The notes under the pieces are model-generated. The model ran no database searches, was not told where the DNA came from, and was given only the letters and a program-made list of their open reading frames with translations. Below, piece after piece: positions 14,101 through 25,600 of a DNA stretch of 64,000 nt. The first letter of the stretch is position 1. Each line of letters opens with the position of its first letter. Location of the stretch: the NCBI GenBank assembly GCA_964007475.1, contig OZ023273.1, positions 122,869,812 through 122,933,811 on the forward strand. Reading direction: 5' to 3'. A program made the position numbers and the translations under genes. This DNA is from Hybos culiciformis (lineage: Eukaryota > Arthropoda > Insecta > Diptera > Hybotidae).

Positions 14101-15734
14101 CAACTTCCTCATTAATATAATGGCGGTTGAAAAATAATAATATCTTTATACTGAAAAAATAATATAACTGAAATATTATAACTGAAACTGCGTAATTTTA
14201 TGGCAATGTGTTATTAAATTGGCCAAGAATGAATATGTATGCATTTAAAAATTGTAGTTTTGTTTTTGTTTTTTAAAATAATATTCTTACTTAATTATTC
14301 CGAACGAACAAGTTCTTGAAAAAAAAAATGCTTTAACTTTTCAAAAATCGAACTAAAACCAATAGAATTTGAGGCTATTATAATTGAAGTATGATGTTTG
14401 TGGATAAAAATCAGATATCTTTGAATCTAAAAGAAAAAAGTTATTGGACTATAAGACATTGCATTATCATGAATTCTATTCTGCTCGATAGAAAAAACAA
14501 ACATTTTCATATTTATTTTCGAAAAGAAAAATAAGTTTTTAAATATACTTTTGTTTAGTACTTAAATATATAAATATGTTTAAAAAATCATAAAAGCTTA
14601 TCAAAATTCAGTTGAATATAATTAGGTAGAAGAATTAAAAAATTCACCATTATAATAAGGAAAGCTTTATTTGAAAAACTCGTTGGAAATCTATTTTAAA
14701 CTACTGATAAGTTATAAAAAAAAGGAATTATATTCATAATATAATTCACAGAACGGTGTAGCTGTAGATTGTAGAACTTAATTTTATAAATTTTTCTTGA
14801 AAAAAAGAACTAACTTAACAATAACCAAGAAATAACTTAAGGAAAATATTTGAATATTGCATTAATCAAAATCTTATTCTAAGCTGCTGTAAATTCCTTT
14901 TAATTTTATTCACAATCTGGAGTGGAAAATTTGTATTTACGTAGAAAAATGTAAAAAGCTTCTTTTTTTGTGAATGAAATATGTTGTTATTGTTTCATCA
15001 CGCATTGCGCATGGAAAAAATATGAAATTTAATAATTGAAAAGAAAATGAGAAGTATATTCCTTAACCGTGAACCCTTTCGGTATCAGAAAACTAAATAA
15101 AAATATTAGTAAAAATCGATTGAAATTTCATAATTTAGTTTTTTATTAAAATAAAATACTTAATCTTTAATTAATCAGGAAGATAATTAACAATTATGTT
15201 CGTATTAGTGCATTAAGAATTTTTCAATTTTTTTTTTTTTCATTTTTGGTTTATGGAGAAGACAATTTTTGTGAAATATATTTGAACCTTGTTTTAATAT
15301 AAAACAAGCATGTTTTTTTCCATAATGTGTACTAAAAATGTAGAATATGCATTTTTGAAGCAAAAAATAAAAAACAATAAGTATATGCAATTTCATAAGG
15401 AAACAAAAAATTTCGGAAGGGAAGTGATAGGTTTCCGCGAAAAACAATTTTTGGTATAAGATGAAATAAGACCGCAAAAGGCAACTGAAGGATAACCCAC
15501 TCAACTAAATGAATTCTATCTTAAACTTTTTTTAAATTAAAAATTCAATATTTCTAAAAATAATATGTAGATATCTTATATTTTTTGATTAATTTATTTT
15601 TCAACTTATCTTAAGCTACATTCTATATTTATTGTAAAAATAACTAATAAAATTTACATAATAAATTTAGGAATTAGACTATTGACCGGACGTATATTAC
15701 GTACATAATGAATAAACCTGTAATTATGTTTACT
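5102..15734. other. Long AT-rich region without recognised gene
   Basis: About 10.6 kb in which I could not support any coding exon. ORFs of 60-100 codons at 6673-6963, 11069-11254, 13327-13566 and 15205-15504 have the Phe/Ile/Lys/Asn-rich composition expected from random AT-rich sequence and lack splice or domain support. An inverted pair CATAGTCTTT / AAAGACTATG (7092-7101 and 7197-7206) is noted without interpretation. Confidence 0.45.
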
Positions 15735-15736
15735 TA

Positions 15737-16207
15737 CAATGTCGGACAAACGATTTGCAACTTTTAGATAAATTTGACTTTTTCATTAAAAAAGATATAA
15801 AATAATTGAAAAAATCTGCAAAAACTAAAAAATATTTCATATTTCGTTTAAATTTTATAAAAAAATGGCATTAGATGTTTGCCTCAGTAAAACCAATGGC
15901 AACATTTTGTTTAAATTTGTAACTTTTTCTAGTCAATTAAGTTCATAAAAACGTTTTTGATTATTCATCGTATCAGTGATATTCGTCGGATCCATGTTAA
16001 AATACGAAATAGCGCCATTTGTATACGGAATCATATTACCATTAGCTGAGGAAAAAAATTTCGTTAAATGCAATTTTATAAAATACGATATAATATATGT
16101 ATTTTGACAAAAAATTAATTTGGCAGATTAGTTTAATTATCTTGTGTCATTTTTAATAATAAAAAACCAAACTGATATAAAAGTTGCAAATAATTTGTCG
16201 GATACTG
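15737..16207. mobile_element. Tc1/mariner-type MITE, 471 bp, TA target duplication
   Basis: The left end begins CAATGTCGGACAAACGATTT, followed by GCAACTTTTA. The right end, read in reverse complement, begins CAGTATCCGACAAATTATTT, followed by GCAACTTTTA. Both ends are flanked by TA (15735-15736 and 16208-16209). A CAGT-like start, a GGACAAA...TTTGCAACTTTT terminal repeat and insertion at TA are characteristic of Tc1/mariner elements. No transposase ORF remains inside, so this is a non-autonomous deletion derivative. TIR mismatches indicate some age. Confidence 0.7.
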
Positions 16208-16209
16208 TA

Positions 16210-17039
16210 TATGTCTTATAAACTTTTCGGTATAGATAAAAATAACAAAATTTGTCAAAATAACAAATTTCTTGATTTTGTTTTGCCGGTATTTTCCACT
16301 CCACATAGTTAATATTTTATGCTTTAAGAAAAACATTATTGACGTAGATAGGTATCTAGAAATAAAGAATTTATGAAAACAATAAACATATAAAATAATT
16401 TTAATTGCGATTAAAGGGCATTCGAAAGTGGAAAAATTTTAAATTTTTGTTCTTTCCTTTCAATAAACAAATCACTATCAAAAATAACACTAAATTCGAT
16501 GGCTCAAACATTTTTTTTAATCGTCGCGACCTACTCGAAACTTTTTTGTTACGCCCTCAAACAATAAAAAAAAATAAAATTCAGAAATTATTCTTAAAAG
16601 CAAGTGAACAAAACTCATAATTTAAAAATAATAGGTATTTTTCAAATTTTTTTTTTATAAAAATTAATTATTAATTTATATTTTTATCTTCTTTTTTTGA
16701 TTTTGTAAATTAAAACGAATAATATTACGATTGTTTAAGAGTTTTCCGCGAACTTTTCCTTTTTTTTTTATTTAATTTTTATTTTTTATTTTTACTCTAA
16801 TTTCTGGTGCTTTTACACCCAAATTGACAGAACATTTCTTCTCCATTTTATTCTGTATTCTAAGACTTCGAATGTGAACTAAGATGTTCGTAAATTCCTA
16901 CTAAATTAAACTTTAACGAAAAAAATTACTATTAACGTTAAAAAATTTCAAGGTTAGTATGTTGCCTAAAAAATATACACTTCTTATAGAATAATATCGT
17001 AGAATTCAAATACTCTTTAAATAAATTTAAATATATTAT
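16210..17039. other. AT-rich non-coding sequence
   Basis: No exon supported. A 71-codon plus-strand ORF at 16405-16620 has AT-driven composition and no recognisable motif, and was not accepted as a gene. Confidence 0.4.
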
Positions 17040-17089
17040 CTCCCCTAGGCGTCTACCTAGTGCCGCCTATATGGTAGAGCCACCCCTGA
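17040..17089 (-). mobile_element. Solitary hAT-like transposon terminus (relic)
   Basis: On the minus strand from 17089 the sequence starts CAGGGGTGGCTCTACC and continues with TATAGGCGGCACTAGG and GCCTAGGGG. This is unusually GC-rich for the window and resembles the CAGGGGCGG-type ends seen on some hAT elements. I found no matching opposite end or target duplication, so it is at most a truncated relic; the family name rests on resemblance alone. Confidence 0.35.
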
Positions 17090-18445
17090 TTCCAAAACAA
17101 ATACAATAATATTATTATGTATCTAAAAAAGCTTGCATAAATGGGGCAGAAAAAAAAGAGTAAAAAGAGAAAAATAAAAGCCGAAACATTATCAGTGAAA
17201 CTTAAAACGTGCTTATATTTTCAATAATGTAAATGTAAATAAAAATAATATATAATAAAATGTTTGTTCGAATGAATTCATTACAAATTCTACAAATAAA
17301 ATCAAAATTTTATTTAATTTTGCCTAGTTGCACAAAAAAATTTAAATTAAAACTTCATTCAGTTTTCAACAATTAGAAACAAAATTAAAGCGTCCGCTGT
17401 TGCATAAAGAGAAATATGTGAATTACTGGGACTCTAATCTGTAGAAACTGTAGGGTATAAAAATAGACTTCAGAAGTAATTTATAAAAAAATTACGTTCC
17501 AAGCAAGCAAGATTTCTAAATTTTTTTTCTTCTTTTTTTAAGAAAAATGTCTTAATAATTGCAATAAAATTTTGCGAAAGAGTCCAGAAAGAAATTGTCT
17601 ATTAAAACATTAAAGAAACTATATAAAAAAAGTATAAACCACTTTTGATATGTTGACGGTCGGTTATATTATTATATATATATATCATTTTATGAAACGT
17701 TTCTCTTTCTTTCTTATTATTGAAGGCTGTTCGAATCAAAGATCTCATCATAGTACAAAAAAACTATCAGTCATTTGTTTAAAAAAAAAATACATCATTT
17801 AGCAAACAAATTTTTTTATTAAATAAATAAATTTTCTACACATTTTTCTTTTTATCGAAGTTGATTGACTAAAATTCATATTATTGACTGCATAAATAGT
17901 TTGAACAAGTTTATAATTTTTATAATAATCAGTATTATAGTCGTTGGAAAAACTTCTTTACATCAACATTGCGGAGGATCGTTTAAGAAAGAAAAAATTA
18001 ATAGAATTTATTTTTGAATATTTAAAAATCTTGTTTTTTTTAATTTAAAGAAAAATATATTAGAATTATTTTAATCCAAAAGGTTATAAAAAGCCCAACA
18101 ACTATTTACTCAGATTCAGTCTTTTTAATAATTTAAGCCTAAAAATATGTGCTAAAGTTTTGTGATTAAAACCTAACTGAAGCACATATTAATTTGGGAA
18201 CATGAATAAAACTCGTTCGCGTGTAATTAAAGTACGGAACAAAAACGTGTAAATAATTTCGGACTAATTTTTTTTTTTCATAAATGTGATATAATCCAAA
18301 CTGGCTCCCAAATGGGAAAAATCTGATTTCTTTTGAAGTGAAAAACAATCAAACAGAATAAAATATAGATCTCTAAGATTAAAAAAAAAAATAAAATAAA
18401 ATTAAATATACAATAATAGTTTTTACAAACAATAGTGTTTTAAAA
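17090..18445 (+). other. AT-rich sequence upstream of the SDR gene
   Basis: No exon recognised. It should contain the promoter and 5' UTR of the SDR gene starting at 18446, but no clear TATA box, initiator or upstream splice acceptor could be singled out from the AT background. Confidence 0.4.
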
Positions 18446-18647
18446 ATGTCAACGCTAGATTTTATTAAATTTCAAAATTTAATATATTTAGGAATATTAT
18501 TATTGGCACTTTTGGGTGCAATAGTTTTATTATTTTATGCTATAGATAGTTTAAAATCAATTGTTATGATAATTAAATCATTATTGGATCCATATTTTCA
18601 ACCGCATTTAAATCAAACATTAGCTGAAAAATTTGGAAATTGGGCTG
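18446..18647 (+). CDS. HSDL1: HSDL1-like exon 1 (residues 1-67)
   Basis: Encodes the start Met and a long hydrophobic segment ([19 protein letters not shown]), a signal anchor or membrane helix typical of this SDR branch. It ends in phase 1 after ...GNWA at the donor G|GTAAGT, so the ORF continuing to 18670 is read-through into the intron. No upstream in-frame Met is present close by, and the ATG context (AAAATGTC) is acceptable. Confidence 0.9.
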
Positions 18648-21600
18648 GTAAGTTGCAATATAGAGTATAAAAATATTAGAATTTACTTAATAAATTTTTA
18701 TCAAAATTAATATTAAATTTTTCTTATCAAGTGAGAAAAATGGAAACAGTTTTTATTTTTAATTAAAATTATCTCGGATTGTAATGTTTTCTTTTGCCAA
18801 ATTATAATTCTTCTTCTTTTTTGATAAGTTTAATCCTGGAAGTTGTTTTTTATTTTGAGTACTTACTTTATTAAAACTCACCCTTTACTATATGAAAAAT
18901 AATCAAAATTAAGGGCTTTATTATTATATACAAAACAAATAATGTTTAGTAAAACTAAGTCCTTTTAATAGTTTGTCTGCCACCTAATTATAATAACGTT
19001 ATAAGTATTGTAAAAAAAAATTCTTCGAGACCTAGTTAGACTTCAATCCTTATAAAAAAAATAGCAATAATGCAAGTATTGACCAGAGACCAAATAAGAT
19101 ACAAAAAACATAGTTTGAATTGTAACAATAAAATTTCTTCATCATATTTAATTATTATTTTAATTTGACTGCTTAGCATTCTATAATTCAAGATGTCAAT
19201 CATGTTAATAATATTATAATTTATGTACACATGTGTAATAAAGTGAGAATAATAATTTTTTTTTATGTAACATTGGTTGTTAAAACATGCTTTAAGAAAT
19301 AAAAGTTAAGATAATAAAATTAAAATGTAAATGAAAAACAATAATTACAAAACAAAGAGTAAGGTTCAAAAAGGGAAAAAATTATTCTATTTCATTTAAT
19401 GATTGTAAGAACCAGTATTTCACTATCTTTTTTTTTTAATGTATATGCCATATAAGAAAACTTCTAATTATTACAATGAAATTTGTATTCAAAGGTTAAT
19501 AAAAATATTCTAACTTGAAAACTACTAGAATTGGTAGTCAATTATTACAATTTTATGTTATTAGGAAGATGCAGTTGAAAATTTTAAAGTATAATGTAAA
19601 TTAGATTCAGCTACAGTTTGTTTACCAAAATTATATTCGATACAAAAGTTTCTGAGAAAGAAGAAATCTATGATTGAAATAAAATGTGAAAATAATTATG
19701 AAATTTTGTATTTAACAAGAAAGTTAATAAACGCAATAAAAAAATTTTCAAAAAATTTATTATAGAAAATTCTTTGTTTTGTAAAGCTCCGACTCTCATT
19801 CAAAATTTATATAATATTCGGCACCAAAAAGTCTGTTTCTTAAAGGACTTATACAGATTTACTATAATTTTTAATGCCCGTTGATATTATTTGATAAATT
19901 TATTAATAAGTGATAATTTCAATGCATCTAGGGTATTTTAACAAACATTTTTACATACATTTGTAAATCAAATTTTATTCTTATCAATCTTTATAATTGC
20001 TATAATAAATAAAAAAATTTCGTGCCTGAATCGATCACAGTTCATATTAAAAATAAATTTTATAATATTTTTTCTAACTGTGGAATTCAGTGAAAAGTTT
20101 CCTACTAACTACAAACACCAAAAATTTACATAATTGTCAAAAAGACAGCCGGTGCGGACTTTTCATCTAAAAATTTTAATATAACTTCATTTGATAAAAT
20201 TTGATTACAAAACAGCTTTGCACAAATTACCAAACTTTTCGAATATAGTTATATATTTTAAATTTAATCCTAAAATTTTTAAATAAAAAAAATTAATCGC
20301 TATAATTAATAATGTTGAAATTTTCCCGATTTCTGCACATTGCACAGGCAAATTGTACAATATCGTATGTATAATATATAATTAATTTCATCACATAATA
20401 TTTTTACAATTTTGCATTTAATAAATTTAATATTCAAAAGTTGAAATGTTAAATTTAATAAAAATGTATTATTATTAAAATCAATATTATATTTTTTTTA
20501 TTTCAAAATTAAAATTTATCAATCTATCATAAATTTTTTACTTAATAAGTATGTCAAAAAATATTTGTAAAAAAATCTTATCTCATCAGTTTTGAATGGA
20601 ATAACACGTACAAAAAAAACCTTAAGTTATGATATTACACTATGCTCAGTTTAAAATAACATAATTTATTAATGTAGTCAGATATTTCTCAAGCATTGAG
20701 TAAAAATAATCATTATTTCTAATTAATCAATTTATTATCTTACCAAAATAAACGAAAAATTTCAAAATGAATTATTATGCCAAACTAAATAGCGATAAAA
20801 TATTTCATTTTGACAATATATGTATATACTTACTCTATTTTTCTGTATTCAAATTTGGTCTCTAAAAAAACTCTGAAATTTTAATTAGGTCATATACATA
20901 TAATTTGCTATTCTAAAATTCAAGAATTTTAAAACAACTGATAAAAATTACAAAAAGATAACTTTATATATATTAAGTTGACAGTGGCAATGTTGATTGA
21001 AATTAACATTGCCTTGTACACTTTTGATTTTAATTTCCAATTTTTTTTTCATGATTATAAATTATTAATTGTTTGCCTCATCAACAATCCATAAAATAAA
21101 GAAAATTACTTAAATCAAAAATAAAATCAAACCAGAACACATAAGAAATATATACAGACTATTTCCGGAGAAAATTCAATCATGAACTTGATTGAGTTCG
21201 TCAACTTTTTAAGATTTTCTTATTTTTTTTTTAATATAAAATTAATATAAATTTTAGAATGAAGTAAATATGTATATTAAATGTACATATATGTATACTT
21301 ATGTAGGTTCTTTAAGCGTATTTTCCAATATATGATTTTATAAGAAAATTAATGAATAAAAATATTTTATCTTGTTTTCAAGAATATCTACAATTCATTG
21401 TTTAAGGGCGTTGGCATAAATTTTTTTTTTTTATTTATTTTTAAAGCTAAAAATTCGAGTTTATTCTTTAAAAAAATAAATTACATTAAATTCCGAATTT
21501 TTAAAATAAAAATAGATATTTTTTGTATATGAGAAGAAAATTTTTTTATTTTTAAATTTTTTCATAATGAATATCTTTAAGTTTTTGGTTCTTTAATTTT

Positions 21601-22638
21601 TATTAATTTTATTCTGTTTATTTTTTTTTATAATATTTGTTAAATAAAATAATTTTCAATGTACAATAAAATTAAATATAAATTTTACAAATTAAAATTT
21701 GCCGAATGCATAAAATGACAAAAATTTACGTAACGTAATTTAGAATAAAATATGTAAATAAATAATAAAGCTAAAACTAAAAATAAAACTTAAAAATTAA
21801 AACATATAAAAATTTAATGAAACAACACTTAATTTAAGCTTAGAGAGCAAAAGTCGAGGCAAAAGTTAATTAAATAAAGAAAATTACAAAGGTTTATGAT
21901 AAATCTAATATGTACTTTTAAATATTTTTAAATATTTGATTTGGAAACACTTTACATAGATACTTAGAATTTCTGGAGATAAGAAGCGAAAATTAACAAA
22001 CATACAATTTCCTATTTTCAATATTTCAACGCTAAATTTAGGAAATCCCTATAGCCGATACATTTTATAAAGTTTTATATTCATGATAAAAAGTTTTCAA
22101 ACTAAACTTCATGGTAAAAAGTTTTCAAACATTTTCTCTTTAAAAAAATTGGGTTTTTTTTTATATTTTATATTTACTAATTAAAATGAAATTTTAATTA
22201 AAATAAAATATTTGATTTTTATAATTATTTCTGAATTTTTCATCATCATTATCATTATATCTTCAAAAATGAAATAAAAAAAAAATTTAATATTTTTATC
22301 ATTCTTTAAATCGTAATTGTTTCATCTTTATGCTCTAATAAAATATTCCATTATACTTAAAAATTTAATATGAATAAAAATTAAAATGCGTATAAAAAAG
22401 TCTTAACTCACTAAATTAAAATAACATCAAATATAATATACTAACTACATTATATTATGTACTTAAAGATAATAAATACATTATTTTATACAACTTTTAA
22501 CTTATGTACTTAGATTGTTGTAAAAAACTACCAACCGCTATTATTACTTTTAGCATAATCGTGTTATACTTCTTTTTTTTTTTTAGATAATGTTGGCCAC
22601 AATTTGAACTATTAAGCTATATGCCTAACATTTATGTA

Positions 22639-22682
<44 letters not shown>

Positions 22683-25600
22683 TTTACATAATTATCATTT
22701 ATATTTACATAATTTAAGTATTGTTTAATTTTTATGCCAAAATTTTACATTTTCAATGTTTGTTTATTTTTTTTTGTATATAATGTAAATAATACTTTCG
22801 CCGCTACTATATAATATAAATTTACTTATAAATATATAAATATATATAGGTATTTATGTTTTACCGCAATTTATTTATTGTTATGGTACTCTAATAATGT
22901 TTAAGCTATGTAAAGCACAATTGGTAAATTATTAATATTTACTCGCTAAATGTTTTGTGATTTTTTTTTTTTTGAACATAATATTTACTTTTGGCAATTT
23001 ATAGATAAATTTTAAATTAAAACGTTTAAATTATTTTATCAAAGTAAATTGAAATTAACACTTCACAGAGCTAAGATTTTGGAATCAAAAAGCAAAACTC
23101 GTAACCAAACCTAACAGTCATTCAAAAAAATGCTGTGCATACAAACTTATTACATAATAAGCGAAAAATTTTTTTTAATTTGTTGTGTTTCCTTATAAAA
23201 AAAAAATTAATGACTTTTATTTTTCTTATTTAAGACAAACTGGTTTCCTTTTTTTGCAGTATAAAATTTTTACCTACATTATAGTTTCGCAAAAGAAAAT
23301 GCATTTACTATTATTAATAATCACTGTACGTTACGTTCATTTCTGTTTTAAAGAAGTCTTTTAAAATATTGAGATTAATGTAAATTAAGGAATGATATTA
23401 ATTTAATTTTTGTTATGCATTTATTTTGTTATCATTATGTTAGTTTATACATTATTTTTAGTTTTTCACAACATAATACACAATATGTACTTTGATTTTG
23501 ATATGAAATAACATTTTAATTTTATAAATTAAAATACATATAAAAATCGCAAATGTATAGTTGACTCTTAGAACATAAAGTTAATAATATTTTTTTTAAA
23601 CATATTGAGTGAATAAAGAATAAAATATGTATATATAAAATACCAAGTTATTTAGGTTAATTGCTCATTTTCTTGTTTTTTCTTCAGCTTCACTTACGGT
23701 TTCATCATGATGCATTTGTTGATGAATTTGTGGTTACATTTTATTGTTGCATTAAATTAAATATTTTGGTTTTAGTAAAAACTTAACTTTTCTCTTCTAT
23801 GGCTTTTATGTTTTTTGACTTTTTACTAGGTATATGCGAATTCTTATGTATACAAAATTTGGATGAAATAGGCTATTTGTGAAAGTTAAATATAATAAAA
23901 ACTATTCCCAACCCTATACATCAAAATAAACAAATAAAAATTTTACTCGTTCTATAGTTGTTCTGGGAAACAGAACAAAATTGAAATTATTTAATAAGTC
24001 CAATACTATAATTGATGGACTTACCTTGGAGTAAATAAAAATAGAAAGTATATTATTATCTTAATGAAAAATTACATTCCTTTTTAACAGCAAGCAAAAA
24101 CCTCTTAAAACAACAAAATACACATCAATTATGAATTTGCGTCCCATCAATAATTAATAAACATATACACTTTCATTATGATTTATGATGTGCATAATTT
24201 TTTTTATCAAAATAGTAAAATGTAGTAAACCGGTATAAATGAATAACATTTACAATCTGCGATCATTTCACTTTTTATTATGATACTATTATATTATTAT
24301 TCTTTTAATACTGGGTGTCTAAAATAAAACATCTATGTCTGAAATATAAAAATATACCAAAAATATAATATAGTAGCTAACTAAAAATTTTAAGAAATAT
24401 GAAAATAGAGTTTTTCTAAATATAAATAATGTAACAACAAAGTACAAATATAAATATGTATATTAAAATTTAATTAATAAATGATAAATGTTTAGTAAAT
24501 TTATATGTACCCAGCTGTACATAACATATTAAAATTATTAAGAATTAACAACAAATAACATTAGCAACAAGATTTTCATAAAAGATTTAATTTTATCAAA
24601 TAGCAACAAAATGTAGATTATTTTTAGGTATAGACTGGTTTTATATACATAATATTAGAATATAACCAATTTTATTTTATCGGCAATTTTTTCATTCATA
24701 ATTAATTTTGTTAAAATTTTACATAATTTTGTAAACTGTTTACTAAATTTATTCAGTTTAATAACAAAACAAAAAGAATTATAGATTTCAGGAAATGTAA
24801 AATTTTAATCAAATTAAAAATTAATTATTATTGTCTGTTAAAAATTTTTGTTTATTAATTTATGTTTGCGTCTTTCCGATTATGAATATCAATTAGTTTC
24901 TAACTAAAAGGAGAAAGACACTTACTATATTTATTCTTTTAGAATTGTTAACTAAAAAAAAAATTATTGTACTTCTTTTTACGAACGTTTTTTATTACGA
25001 ATACCAATGAGAAAAAGACTATTGGAAAGTAGCAGTGATTGAATTTCTATTCATTGAGCAGTGATATAATAAAAAAAAAACTCAATGCAATACTCGTTTA
25101 CTCTAAATTTTCTTATATTCTATTACTTTTTTAAACTCGGTTCTGCCGTGAGAATGAAGAATTATTAATTTTTTTTAACTTAACCTATATTTATAAATAT
25201 CGTTCGGGAAATTTATATTTTTGTATAAAATTTGAATTTTGTATGTAATAACAATTTGGGATTTAGAAATTTCAGCTTAGCTTTATCAGCAAAAAATGTT
25301 TTCATAAAGATATTGGCCCTACACAAAAGTTACTGAATATTCAATTTTTTCTTTTTTTTGTTTATTTTTACAGATTTTTATTGTAACAATTCTAAATATG
25401 TATTCTACTTTAATTAATGACATCTTTAATAAATCTTGTTTAACAAAATTTTAATAAAACACCTTATCAATATTAATCATTATTATATACAAACATAGTC
25501 TAACAATATATACATTGATGTCTACAACATTATTTCCAAAGTGCAATAAACTATTGATTCAAAAAAAATAATTAAGAAAAAGATACCTATATGTATTTTG

